From contig NZ_KB911459.1 in assembly GCF_000383475.1 (NCBI RefSeq), positions 634,467 through 698,466 on the forward strand: a stretch of DNA of 64,000 bases, read 5' to 3'. Both the position numbers and the translations under genes were made by a program. Shown here one piece after another: positions 17,880 through 26,177 of this stretch (position 1 is the first letter of the stretch; the number at the start of each line of letters is the position of its first letter). The notes under the pieces were generated by a model. That model was not told the DNA's origin and made no database searches. It worked only from the letters and a program-made list of their open reading frames with translations. The DNA is from Microbacterium sp. 11MF. Lineage in GTDB: Bacteria > Actinomycetota > Actinomycetes > Actinomycetales > Microbacteriaceae.

Positions 17880-18470
17880 TCAGGACGCGGAGGCGGGAAC
17901 CGGCTGCGGGATCTGCGGGATGCGGACGCCGAGCAGCATCGCGAGCTCGACGAGGTCGCCGGCGCCGGCTCGCGCGCCCGCATCGATGACGATCTGTGCG
18001 CACGCGAGGGCATCGGCGGTCGCGTCGTGGTGGGCGAAGTCGAGGTGACCGGCGGCCGCCGCGACGAACGGCAGGCGATAGGACGGCAGGTCGTAGGTCT
18101 TCCGTGCCACGTGCAGGCTGCACAGGTAGCGCGCGGGCGGGGCGACGTGTCCCGTCACCTCGCAGGCGCTGCGCAGCACCCGCATGTCGAACCCCGCGTT
18201 GTGGGCGACGAGGATGTCGTCGCCGACGAAGTCGAGGAGGCGCGGCAACTGCTCGACCCACGTCGCGGCTGATGCGACGTCGCTCTCTCGGATGCCGTGG
18301 ATGCCGACGTTGATCTCGAAGAACCGGTCGTGACCCGCGGGAGGGCGGATGAGCCAGCCCTCGGAGGCGACGACGCGGCCGTCGCGGACCCGGGCGAGCC
18401 CCACCGCGCAGGCCGAGGCGTTCGAGGAGTTCGCCGTCTCGAAGTCGATCGCGGTGAAGTCCAGGCCCAT
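17880..18470 (-). CDS. DnaQ-like 3'-5' exonuclease
   Basis: 196 residues from ATG 18470, preceded by AAGGTGG. DEDDh family: Exo I is AIDFETA (D9, E11), Exo II is LVAHNAGFDMRVL and Exo III is HHDATADALA. Close to stand-alone epsilon-like exonucleases with no BRCT or polymerase fusion. It probably removes 3' ends in repair or RNA maturation; the substrate cannot be told from sequence. Same direction as rmuC, 28 bp apart, so a two-gene repair operon is likely. Diverges from ychF. Confidence 0.88.
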   Translation of the reverse strand: MGLDFTAIDFETANSSNASACAVGLARVRDGRVVASEGWLIRPPAGHDRFFEINVGIHGIRESDVASAATWVEQLPRLLDFVGDDILVAHNAGFDMRVLRSACEVTGHVAPPARYLCSLHVARKTYDLPSYRLPFVAAAAGHLDFAHHDATADALACAQIVIDAGARAGAGDLVELAMLLGVRIPQIPQPVPASAS

Positions 18471-18580
18471 GTGATCCACCTTCACCGCCGATCCCGACGG
18501 GGATGCGGAGGCGCGCCGCCGCCGGTCCGGACCGGCGGACCGCACGGCGGCGGCCCGCCCGCCGCGTAGAGTGGATGCCC

Positions 18581-19654
18581 GTGGCTCTCACCATCGGAAT
18601 CGTCGGACTGCCCAACGTCGGCAAGTCCACCCTCTTCAACGCTCTCACCAAGAACGACGTGCTCGCGGCGAACTACCCGTTCGCGACGATCGAGCCGAAC
18701 GTCGGCGTGGTGAACCTGCCGGACCCGCGTCTGGACGTGCTCGCCGGGATCTTCTCCTCGGAGCGCATCCTCCCCGCGACGGTCTCGTTCGTCGACATCG
18801 CCGGCATCGTCCGCGGTGCGAGCGAGGGTGAGGGCCTCGGCAACAAGTTCCTCGCCAACATCCGCGAGGCCGACGCCATCGCGCAGGTGGTCCGCGGCTT
18901 CGCCGACGACGACGTCGTCCACGTCGACGGGGCCGTGAACCCGAAGAACGACATGGAGACGATCAACGCGGAGCTCCAGCTCGCCGACCTCGAGACGCTC
19001 GAGAAGGCGATCACGCGGTACGAGAAGGAGGTCCGCGGCAAGAAGCTCGACCCCTCGGTGCTCGAGACCGCGAAGGCCGCGCAGGACGCCCTCCAGCGCG
19101 GTGAGCTCCTCGCCGCATCCGGCATCGACCTCGCCCCCATTCGCGAGCTCGGCCTGCTCAGCGCCAAGCCGTTCATCTTCGTCTTCAACGTGGACGAGGC
19201 CGTCCTGATGGATGCTGCCCGCAAGGCGGAACTCGCCGCCCTCGTCGCGCCCGCTCAGGCCGTCTTCCTCGACGCGAAGATCGAGTCGGAGCTCGCCGAG
19301 CTCGACCCGGAGGACGCCGCGGAGATGCTCGCGTCGACCGGTCAGGAGGAATCCGGCCTCGACCAGCTCGCCCGCGTCGGGTTCGACACCTTGGGCCTGC
19401 AGACGTATCTGACGGCCGGCCCCAAAGAGGCCCGTGCCTGGACCATCGGAAAGGGCTGGAAGGCGCCGCAGGCTGCGGGCGTCATCCACACCGATTTCGA
19501 GAAGGGCTTCATCAAGGCCGAGGTCATCTCGTTCGAGGACCTCGTCGCGACCGGCTCGGTCCAGGAGGCTCGCGCCAAGGGCAAGGCGCGCCTCGAGGGC
19601 AAGGACTACGTCATGCAGGACGGCGACGTCGTCGAGTTCCGTTTCAACAACTGA
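18581..19654 (+). CDS. ychF: Redox-regulated ATPase YchF
   Basis: 357 residues, Obg-like ATPase. G1 motif is GLPNVGKSTLFNALT, switch region NYPFATIEPNVGVV, G3 VDIAGIVRGAS, and NxxE-type specificity loop FVFNVDE, which shifts preference from GTP to ATP. A C-terminal TGS domain includes AWTIGKGWKAPQAAGVIHTDF. The start is GTG 18581, giving VALTIGIVGL; ATG 18575 is also in frame. A TAGAGT hexamer (18567-18572) lies 8 nt upstream, so the mRNA is leaderless or nearly so. It associates with ribosomes in known members. Confidence 0.95.
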   Translation: MALTIGIVGLPNVGKSTLFNALTKNDVLAANYPFATIEPNVGVVNLPDPRLDVLAGIFSSERILPATVSFVDIAGIVRGASEGEGLGNKFLANIREADAIAQVVRGFADDDVVHVDGAVNPKNDMETINAELQLADLETLEKAITRYEKEVRGKKLDPSVLETAKAAQDALQRGELLAASGIDLAPIRELGLLSAKPFIFVFNVDEAVLMDAARKAELAALVAPAQAVFLDAKIESELAELDPEDAAEMLASTGQEESGLDQLARVGFDTLGLQTYLTAGPKEARAWTIGKGWKAPQAAGVIHTDFEKGFIKAEVISFEDLVATGSVQEARAKGKARLEGKDYVMQDGDVVEFRFNN

Positions 19655-19664
19655 GGATCCTCCC

Positions 19665-20438
19665 ATGACACAGATTCAGCGCCAGGTGTTCGACGCCGAG
19701 GCTCGTGCCATCCCGTTCATCGACGAGGGAGAGGGTCCCGCTCTCGTCCTCATTCCCGCGCAGGGTCTCGACGTCGCCTACCTCGGCGGCCTCGCGAGCA
19801 TCCTCGAGGAGGAGGGGTTCCGGATCGTCCGCATCGGCTCCCGCCGTCCCGGCGGCGCCGCGGCGTCCATGCACGATCTCGCGCAGGATGTCGTCGACGT
19901 CCTCGACCACCTCGGGGTCGGCTCCGCGTGGATCGGCGGTCACGCGTTCGGCGGCGCCGTCGCTCGCACCGTGGCGCTCGATCACCCCGGTCGTGCCAGC
20001 GGCGTGCTCCTGCTCGGCGTCGAAGCGGCCCGCGCCCTCGATGACGACGCGGCCCGTGCCCTGCACAGCGCCTTCTCCGCCCCCGTGGACGCGCCGGACA
20101 CCGACGCCGTCCGCGCCCTGGTCGGACCCGGGATCTCCATCCCGGTGGCGTGGGATGTCTTCGCGCGGTCGCGCGACCTCGACGTCGAGGAACTCCAGAG
20201 CGCCGCGCTCGCCTCGACACCGGTCGCCGAATGGGCGAGCCTCGCCTCGTCGTTGCCGATCCTCATCATCCAGGGCGCCGTGGACCCGATCACGCCGCCC
20301 GCGAACGGCGACGACCTCCAGGCGACCGCAGCAGACCGGACGAGCGTCGTCCGTCTGCCGGATGCGGGACACCTGTTCCCGATGACGCATCCCGGTGAGA
20401 CGGCGTTCCAGATCGAGGACTACCTCGGCTGGGATTGA
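19665..20438 (+). CDS. Alpha/beta hydrolase-fold protein lacking nucleophile Ser
   Basis: 257 residues with the alpha/beta hydrolase layout. The nucleophile elbow reads GGHAFGGA, with Ala94 where Ser is expected. The acid D207 (AVDPITPP) and base H236 (DAGHLFP) are present. It may be a non-hydrolytic member or may use another chemistry. It lies 10 bp after ychF and may be co-transcribed; GAGGA precedes the ATG. Substrate unknown. Confidence 0.8.
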   Translation: MTQIQRQVFDAEARAIPFIDEGEGPALVLIPAQGLDVAYLGGLASILEEEGFRIVRIGSRRPGGAAASMHDLAQDVVDVLDHLGVGSAWIGGHAFGGAVARTVALDHPGRASGVLLLGVEAARALDDDAARALHSAFSAPVDAPDTDAVRALVGPGISIPVAWDVFARSRDLDVEELQSAALASTPVAEWASLASSLPILIIQGAVDPITPPANGDDLQATAADRTSVVRLPDAGHLFPMTHPGETAFQIEDYLGWD

Positions 20439-20453
20439 CGGCCGCGGCTCCGG

Positions 20454-21386
20454 TCAGCGGCGAAGCGTCTCGTGGGGGAGTTCCCCGAACTCCGCCCGGT
20501 AGTGCTGAGCGAACCTCGGGAGGTGGGCGAACCCCCACCGTCGGGCGATCTCTGCGACGGTGATCGCCTCGGCATCCGCTGACGTCAGGTCGCGGTTCAC
20601 GGCCACGAGCCGAGCCGCACGGACGTACGACGCGGGCGTCACGCCCAGCGTCCGCTGGAAGGCGCTTTGGAGGCCCCTGACGCTGAGACGGGCCGCGGCG
20701 GCGATGTCGGCGACGCTGAGCGGCTCGCCGAGGTGGTCGTCGATGAAGTCCGTCGCACGGGTGACGGCCGCGGAGCCGCCAGTCGACTCGCCCGTTTCGG
20801 CGTCGATGCCGAAGGTGCTGACCGTCGCGGCGAAGACGGCGTCGACGGCAGCCTGTCGGATGAGGTCGTTGCGAAGGAGGGTTTCGTCGTCGAAGATCCG
20901 ACTCACATGAGCGATCGTCGCCTCCCAGTGGTCCTGCAGGTCCGACGTGAGGGCGCCCCGATGCGGGAAGCGTCCGGCGGAGCTGAGGTCACGGCCCGAG
21001 AACGCTCCGAGCGCCGCGAGATCGAGGCCGATGGCCTCCGCATCGGCCGTCGAGGACCATGTCTCGGCTGAGCCGGGCGTCAGGAGGAAGGGGGCGCTGA
21101 CGTCCAGAGGCGAGTCGTTGCTCACGGCGCGGACCCCGCCGCTGGCGACGCGACCGACGGCGACGTATCCCGACACGTCGACGTGCGCGTGGAGGAAGCC
21201 CGTGGTGCGGAGCCGGGTGAGCCTGAGCCTGTCGTCCCCGAGGGTCCGCTGGTGCAGTGAGAAAGCCGAATCCGCCTCGCGGATGGTCACGCCCGAGGCG
21301 ACATGACGGAGCGCCTCTCCGGCGGACTTGATGTCGAACGCCTCGCGCGTCGTGTCGAGGACGCGGGAGGCGCCGTCAGCTGGCAT
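20454..21386 (-). CDS. AraC family transcriptional regulator
   Basis: 310 residues. The N-terminal half (1-200) resembles the AraC-binding-like domain of the second subgroup, with SGYVAVGRVASGG and FLLTPGSAETW. The C-terminal 100 residues hold two helix-turn-helix motifs: LSVADIAAAARLSVRGLQSAFQRTLG (read in two parts) and VAEIARRWGFAHLPRFAQHYRAEFG. The latter matches the AraC signature. It lies 20 bp after a DUF7882-like gene in the same direction and may be co-transcribed. Target genes unknown; a related regulator lies at 21882. Confidence 0.88.
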   Translation of the reverse strand: MPADGASRVLDTTREAFDIKSAGEALRHVASGVTIREADSAFSLHQRTLGDDRLRLTRLRTTGFLHAHVDVSGYVAVGRVASGGVRAVSNDSPLDVSAPFLLTPGSAETWSSTADAEAIGLDLAALGAFSGRDLSSAGRFPHRGALTSDLQDHWEATIAHVSRIFDDETLLRNDLIRQAAVDAVFAATVSTFGIDAETGESTGGSAAVTRATDFIDDHLGEPLSVADIAAAARLSVRGLQSAFQRTLGVTPASYVRAARLVAVNRDLTSADAEAITVAEIARRWGFAHLPRFAQHYRAEFGELPHETLRR

Positions 21387-21406
21387 GCCTCATCTTCTCG
21401 ACCTCA

Positions 21407-21736
21407 TCAGATGGATCCGCTGGATGCCGGCACCGAGGCGCCCTGCGGCTCGGGCACGACGTACAGGCCCGTCGGGGAGTTCGCGACGTGGCTCAGCGCG
21501 TCGAGCCAGGCGGGGTTGAGCGAAGGCTGTCGGCTGCCGAAGTACTGCCAGTGCAGGTCTGCACCAGGATGCAGCCACACGACCTGACGCCCGTCGCCGA
21601 GGCTCTGATCGTTCCGCCACATGAAGGTGAACGCTTCGCCGCGGCGCAGCTTCGTGGTGATAACCAGCTGCAGGTGCGCCAGCAGGCGATCCTCGAAGTC
21701 GGCTCGGATGCGGTCGTTGTAGATGAACTTGCCCAC
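21407..21736 (-). CDS. DUF7882-like small protein
   Basis: 109 residues. Core sequence: GKFIYNDRIRADFEDRLLAHLQLVI, LRRGEAFTFMW, WLHPGADLHWQYFGSRQP and NSPTGLYVVPEP. This is a compact family common in Microbacteriaceae, sometimes annotated near ATP-dependent ligases; function unknown. GTG start with GAAAGGA 4 nt upstream. Gap 21737-21881 (145 bp) is unusually AT-rich for this genome and holds the divergent promoters; CATAAT on the minus strand is a likely -10 for this gene. Confidence 0.75.
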   Translation of the reverse strand: MGKFIYNDRIRADFEDRLLAHLQLVITTKLRRGEAFTFMWRNDQSLGDGRQVVWLHPGADLHWQYFGSRQPSLNPAWLDALSHVANSPTGLYVVPEPQGASVPASSGSI

Positions 21737-21881
21737 GGGGTCCTTTCGGCGTTCTTGATATCCATTATGCGCACATCATCCGTAATACGCAGTATCAGAG
21801 TCGTCCCGAGAGGCACCGCGGGACGTACCCTGGGAACGAGGGTCCCGTCGGACCGCAGTCGACAGGGGAGAGAAGGACAGC

Positions 21882-22805
21882 GTGCCCGCGCTCCGTGAGC
21901 ATTTCCGCTCCGCCGATCTCGGTGAGGCGGAGGCCTACATCACCCGCAGTTACGGGAGCGTCGATCTCGACGCACAAGACCTCACGTTCGAGGAATCGAG
22001 CGTCGGGGACGAGCGATTCGCGCTGCGGCGTCTGAACATCGGTGGCGGGTACAGCGCGGAGTGCGACCTCGACGCGATCATCGTGGTGCACAGCGACGCA
22101 CGGTACGAGTGGGAGATCGACGGCGAACGCGGCGACGCGGCGGATCCCGTCCTCTTCCAACCGGGATCGACCCTCGCCTGTCGCCTCCAGGACACTCGCG
22201 TGCAGGTGGTCGCGTTGCCTATGGACGCGTTGACGGACCTCGCCCGGACCGTCTACAACGATGACACCCTCACGGTGCGTTTCGACGGCACGCGTCCCGC
22301 CGACCCGACGCTCCTGCGTGCCTGGCGATCGGCGTCCGCTCTGGCGTTCTCCGCCGAGGCGACTCTCGACAACGATCTCGCGCGCGCCTCCATGTTCCGC
22401 TCGATCGCGGTGTCGACGCTCGAAGCGTTCCCGCTCATCGGCGATCGCGCCCAGCGCGTGGAGAGCGTCGCCCAGCAGCAGCGGGCCTACCGCGCTGCGG
22501 TGTCGTTCTTCGAGCAGAACGCCTCACTCCCGATCACGGTCGACGACGCGGCGGCGGCGGCCGGTGTTGGAAGCGGTGCGCTCCGACGCGCATTCCGGGG
22601 GCACTCTGTCGCGGGGCGCTCTCCGCTGGAACACCTCACGGCCGTCCGACTGGACGCCGCCCACGCAGACATCGTCGGAACCGCGATGGGGTCGGTCGAC
22701 GATCTGAGTGAGATCGCGTCGCGGTGGGGGTTCACGGAGGAGGGGCTCCGTCGGCATCACCTGGCCGCGTACGGGACCCGCCCCGAGGATCTGCTCGGCG
22801 TCTGA
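21882..22805 (+). CDS. AraC-like transcriptional regulator
   Basis: 307 residues. N-terminal sensor half contains VVHSDARYEWEIDGERGD and LFQPGSTLACRL. The C-terminal DNA-binding half has ITVDDAAAAAGVGSGALRRAFR and EIASRWGFTEEGLRRHHLAAYG, a shortened and diverged AraC signature. GTG start with GAGAAGGA upstream. It diverges from the DUF7882-like gene. The similar size and order suggest it and the regulator at 20454 are distant paralogues, which is inference. Confidence 0.8.
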   Translation: MPALREHFRSADLGEAEAYITRSYGSVDLDAQDLTFEESSVGDERFALRRLNIGGGYSAECDLDAIIVVHSDARYEWEIDGERGDAADPVLFQPGSTLACRLQDTRVQVVALPMDALTDLARTVYNDDTLTVRFDGTRPADPTLLRAWRSASALAFSAEATLDNDLARASMFRSIAVSTLEAFPLIGDRAQRVESVAQQQRAYRAAVSFFEQNASLPITVDDAAAAAGVGSGALRRAFRGHSVAGRSPLEHLTAVRLDAAHADIVGTAMGSVDDLSEIASRWGFTEEGLRRHHLAAYGTRPEDLLGV

Positions 22806-22815
22806 CGCTCCAGCC

Positions 22816-23007
22816 CTACTCCGCGTCGGCTTCGGGCTGCCCCTGTCCGGGTCCCGGACGGAACGCGGCATCGTCGGCGATGTCGACCCGGGTGACGCCA
22901 TCGTGCTCCGTCACCAGATAATGCGCCTCGGCGGAGGGGGCGCCCCGGTCCTCGGGACCCTCCACGTCGGGGGCGAGGTCTTCGGGTCCGCTGTCGGTCG
23001 TGTCCAT
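22816..23007 (-). CDS. Small acidic protein, hypothetical
   Basis: 63 residues from ATG 23007 with GGAAGGA upstream. Strongly acidic, no Cys and no membrane segment. A short ordered-looking segment, AEAHYLVTEHDGVTRVDIADD, is flanked by disordered Pro/Gly/Asp-rich ends. Similar small proteins with an EHDGVTR(I/V)D motif occur in Microbacteriaceae under uninformative names. No function is suggested. Ends 10 bp after the convergent AraC gene stop. Confidence 0.6.
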   Translation of the reverse strand: MDTTDSGPEDLAPDVEGPEDRGAPSAEAHYLVTEHDGVTRVDIADDAAFRPGPGQGQPEADAE

Positions 23008-23145
23008 CTCGGTGTCCTTCCGGTGGGTTCGGTCGTCACGATAGATGCCGCGCCGAGGCGGTGCTCGGGGCTTGCTCCGGACCGGGACCCCGGGTAAGCC
23101 GCCGCGAGGCAGGCGACGCACAGGCGGGGATGGCAGGCTGGACGC

Positions 23146-23712
23146 ATGCCCGTCGCCTCGCCGCCTCCGACGTCCGTTCGATCCGCGTGGTCCCGTATCG
23201 CCGCGTTCTCGGCCGGTCTCGCGGCACTCCTCATCTTCACGGTCGCCGGCCCCGCGTCCGCGCACGACGAACTCCTGGGCAGCACGCCCTCGCCGAACGA
23301 GCAGCTGAGCACGGCCCCCACATCGGTCGTCCTCACCTACTCCGCCGCGATCCTGCACGAGGGGGCCGAGATCGTCGTGCTGGATGCCTCGGGCAAGGAC
23401 TGGACCGACGGGGACCCCGCCATCGACACGAACACGCTCACCGTCCCCGTCGCCTCGGGCATGCCCGAGGCGGGGTACCTCGTGGAGTGGCGGGTCGTCT
23501 CCAGCGACGGTCACCCGATCAGCGGCACGATCCCCTTCGCGGTCGGCGACGCGACGCCTCTGCAGTCCTCGCAGGCGACCCCGGATGCCGGTGGTGACGG
23601 CATCTCTGTGGTGCCGTTCGTCGTGGGCGGCATCGTGGTCGTGGTCGTCGTCGCGGTGGTCGTCGCGATCGCGGTGGCCCGTCGACGCACGACGCCCCCG
23701 TCGCGCGACTGA
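23146..23712 (+). CDS. CopC-like copper resistance protein, membrane anchored
   Basis: 188 residues. Signal peptide (about 1-39) ends ASA, giving a mature N-terminal His (HDELLGSTP), the copper(II) ligand typical of CopC. A Greek-key CopC domain runs to about residue 133 and includes the second ligand region SSDGHPISG. A C-terminal transmembrane helix (Val-rich) and a basic tail follow. It probably binds copper on the outer face; no CopD is fused or adjacent. The ATG is 6 nt after CAGGCT (23134-23139), compatible with a leaderless mRNA. Confidence 0.88.
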   Translation: MPVASPPPTSVRSAWSRIAAFSAGLAALLIFTVAGPASAHDELLGSTPSPNEQLSTAPTSVVLTYSAAILHEGAEIVVLDASGKDWTDGDPAIDTNTLTVPVASGMPEAGYLVEWRVVSSDGHPISGTIPFAVGDATPLQSSQATPDAGGDGISVVPFVVGGIVVVVVVAVVVAIAVARRRTTPPSRD

Positions 23713-23731
23713 GTCGCGGCCGGGGGCGTCG
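23690..23731 (+). terminator. Nested hairpin terminator spanning the CopC stop
   Basis: Outer stem CGACGCCCCCG (23690-23700) with CGGGGGCGTCG (23721-23731). An inner stem, CGCGAC (23704-23709) with GTCGCG (23713-23718), puts the TGA stop (23710-23712) in its loop. It faces the convergent PfpI gene. Confidence 0.6.
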
Positions 23732-23742
23732 AGCGCGGGGGA

Positions 23743-24291
23743 TCAGACGGTCTGCGCCGCGTGACGTCCTTCGGCGATCTCCTCGACCAGCTTGGCGTTG
23801 AAGGCCGGCAGGTCGTCGGGCGTGCGGCTCGAGACGAGCCCGGCGTCGACGACGACCTCTTCGTCGTGCCAGGTGGCCCCGGCGTTGACGAGGTCGGTGT
23901 GCAGGCTCGGGTAGCTCGTGAGCGTGCGACCCCCGAGGACGTCCGCCTCGACGAGCAGCCACGCCGCGTGGCAGATCGCCCCGACCGGCTTGTGCTGGGC
24001 GAAGAAGTCGCGGGCGAAGCGCACGGCCGAGGCATCCAGTCGGAGGTCGTCGGCGTTCACGACGCCTCCGGGGAGGACGAGCGCGTCGTACTCGGCTGCG
24101 TCGGCGTCGTCGGAGGTGACGTCGACGCGCTGCTCGTGCCCGTTCTTGCCGGTGATGCTGCCCGAGTCGGGAGCGATCATGATCGCTGCGGCCCCGGCAT
24201 CCGTCACGGCCTGCCAGGGGGAGGTCAGTTCGCTGTCTTCGAATCCATCGGTCGCGAGGAAGGCGACGCGCTTTCCGGTGAGGGTGCTCAT
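23743..24291 (-). CDS. DJ-1/PfpI family protein (type 1 glutamine amidotransferase-like)
   Basis: 182 residues. PfpI/YhbO layout with the catalytic-type Cys in VGAICHAAWLL, Glu in GFEDSELTSPW and His next to the Cys. Family members are linked to stress survival, with disputed protease, chaperone or deglycase activity. The start ATG lies 7 nt after a minus-strand TAGCGT (24299-24304), so the mRNA may be leaderless. It diverges from the Cys-rich peptide gene. Confidence 0.9.
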   Translation of the reverse strand: MSTLTGKRVAFLATDGFEDSELTSPWQAVTDAGAAAIMIAPDSGSITGKNGHEQRVDVTSDDADAAEYDALVLPGGVVNADDLRLDASAVRFARDFFAQHKPVGAICHAAWLLVEADVLGGRTLTSYPSLHTDLVNAGATWHDEEVVVDAGLVSSRTPDDLPAFNAKLVEEIAEGRHAAQTV

Positions 24292-24377
24292 GCCCTCGAC
24301 GCTAAGCGGTGCGGCGCGGGAGGTTCAGGCCCTTGACCCCTGAGCCGGTGCCGGTTACGCGGCGTAGCATGGACGGC

Positions 24378-24515
24378 ATGGCCACCTCGAACCTGCCGAC
24401 CCCGTCCCTGCAGCCGATCTCGACGCTGTCGAACGCGACGGAGGACACGGACGCCCTCGAACTCCTGGACGAGGGCGCATCGTGCTGCGGCGGGGGCTGC
24501 TGCAGCACCAACTGA
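24378..24515 (+). CDS. 45-residue peptide with CC-GGG-CC tail, unrecognised
   Basis: MATSNLPTPSLQPISTLSNA starts a 35-residue acidic, Ser/Thr/Pro-rich segment (TEDTDALELLDEGAS follows), and the C-terminus is CCGGGCCSTN with Cys at 36, 37, 41 and 42. No signal peptide. ATG 24378 is 7 nt after TAGCAT (24365-24370), supporting expression of exactly this peptide; a longer in-frame start at 24309 has no support. The layout of an acidic leader plus a short Cys-rich end could suit a metal-binding peptide or a modified-peptide precursor, but I see no modification enzyme nearby. CopC lies 0.7 kb away. Confidence 0.6.
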   Translation: MATSNLPTPSLQPISTLSNATEDTDALELLDEGASCCGGGCCSTN

Positions 24516-24563
24516 CCCGCGCTGCCTCAGCCTGAGGCGGCCTGAGGCGTCGCTTCGCCGCGG

Positions 24564-26042
24564 TCAGTGCGCGAGCGCAGGGGCTCCGTCCGCGTCGGTC
24601 TCGGCGGGCTTGCGGACGAACAGGGCGAGCCCGACCGCTGCGGTCGCGACGATGGCCCCGACCACGAACGCCGCGTGGACGCCGTCCGCCTTCGCGAGCA
24701 CCTCATCGGTCCCGTCCGCCATCCGCGCGGCGGTGGTCACGGTCATGATCGTCACGAAGAGCGCGGTCCCGGCAGCGCCGGCGACCTGCTGGAGCGTCCC
24801 CACGGTCGCCGACCCGTACGGGTAGAACCGGCGGGGAAGTGAGCCGAGCGCCGAGGTCAGCAGTGGCGTGAACGTCAGGCCGAGTCCGAGGTTCAGGGCG
24901 AGGTGCACCGCGATGACGAAGGGCACCCCGGTGTTCACGTCGAACAGCGTCATGCCCCACAGGGCGGCGGCCGCGATGATCATGCCCGGGATCACGAGGG
25001 GCGTGGGGCCGAAACGGTCGAAGGCGTTGCCGACGAACGGCGCCATGACACCCATCAGGATGCCGCCGGGAAGCAGCATGAGCCCGATGCCGAGGACGTC
25101 GAGGCCGAGCACCTGCTGCAGGTAGATCGGCAGCAGGACGATGGAGCCGAACAGCGCCGCGAAGACCACGACCACCAGTACGACCGCCAGCGAGAAGGTC
25201 CGGGTCTGGAACGTGCGGAGGTCGAGGAGTGCACTGTCGGTCTTCTGCAGGTGAAGCTGACGCAGCACGAACAGGACGAGGGCCACGGCGCCGACCGCGA
25301 GGGGGATCGCGACGGGGATGGGAGCGTGCCCCGACGCGGACTCGCCGATCGCGCTGAAGGCGTAGATGAGCCCGCCGAAGCCGAGTGCGGACAGCGGAAC
25401 GGAGAGGACGTCGAAGCGGGCGTCGGCGCGTGTCTCGGTGACGTTCTTCACCCAGACCGCGCCGAGGGCGATCGCGATGAGGGCGATGGGGAGCATCACC
25501 CAGAAGATCGCGTGCCAGGTCAGCGTCGACAGGATCAGACCCGAGACCGTGGGTCCGATCGCGGGGGCGACGGCGATGACGACGGTGATGGTGCCCATCA
25601 TCCGGCCGCGGTGAGACGGCGGGACGATGTTGAGGACCGTCGTGAACAGCAGCGGCATCATGATCGCGGTGCCGCTCGCCTGCACGATGCGCCCCGCGAG
25701 GAGGAACCCGAAGTCGGGGGCGAGGGCGGCGATCAGAGTGCCCGCCGCGAACAGGCTCATGGCTGTGAAGAAGACCGTGCGGAGGGGGAAGCGCTCGAGC
25801 AGGAAACCGGTCAGCGGGATGACGACCGCCATCGTCAGGAGGAAGCCCGTCGTGAGCCACTGGCCGGTGGCGACGGTGATCCCGAGGTCGGCGACGATGT
25901 CGGTCAGGGCGACGCTCATGGTCGTCTCGTTCAGGATGACGACGAAGGCGGCGACGACGAGCAGGGCGATGACCGGCCCGGTCCGGCGCGGAGCCGACTC
26001 GGACGAGAGGGTGGGCGTGGAGGCGGTGTCCGACAGGGGCAC
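24564..26042 (-). CDS. DHA2-type MFS drug exporter
   Basis: 492 residues from GTG 26042, preceded by GAAGGAC. About 14 transmembrane helices. Family motifs: NETTMSVALTDIV in helix 1, ATGQWLTTGFLLTMAVVIP, the helix 2-3 loop FLLERFPLRTVF, and motif C-like IAVAPAIGPTVSG in helix 5. A proton-driven multidrug or metabolite exporter (EmrB/LfrA-like); substrate unknown. The reading frame stays open far upstream, but that part is antisense to the ABC exporter. A minus-strand TAGGCT (26107-26112) is the likely -10. It diverges from the ABC exporter at 26178. Confidence 0.92.
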   Translation of the reverse strand: MPLSDTASTPTLSSESAPRRTGPVIALLVVAAFVVILNETTMSVALTDIVADLGITVATGQWLTTGFLLTMAVVIPLTGFLLERFPLRTVFFTAMSLFAAGTLIAALAPDFGFLLAGRIVQASGTAIMMPLLFTTVLNIVPPSHRGRMMGTITVVIAVAPAIGPTVSGLILSTLTWHAIFWVMLPIALIAIALGAVWVKNVTETRADARFDVLSVPLSALGFGGLIYAFSAIGESASGHAPIPVAIPLAVGAVALVLFVLRQLHLQKTDSALLDLRTFQTRTFSLAVVLVVVVFAALFGSIVLLPIYLQQVLGLDVLGIGLMLLPGGILMGVMAPFVGNAFDRFGPTPLVIPGMIIAAAALWGMTLFDVNTGVPFVIAVHLALNLGLGLTFTPLLTSALGSLPRRFYPYGSATVGTLQQVAGAAGTALFVTIMTVTTAARMADGTDEVLAKADGVHAAFVVGAIVATAAVGLALFVRKPAETDADGAPALAH

Positions 26043-26177
26043 GTGAGTCCTTCGACAGAGGGGCGGGGCAGCTGGCGCGAGAGAGCGCATGCGACGCGGG
26101 TCGTTCAGCCTAACCGGCGCGCACCGCCGCGCATTCCCGCGCGGCCGGTGGTGTCGCGGCGGGGCTAGGGTGACGGG

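Noticed and set aside
24309..24377. N-terminal extension of the Cys-rich peptide
   Set aside because: It would start upstream of the -10 hexamer (24365-24370) and contains an Arg/Pro-rich stretch unlike the rest.
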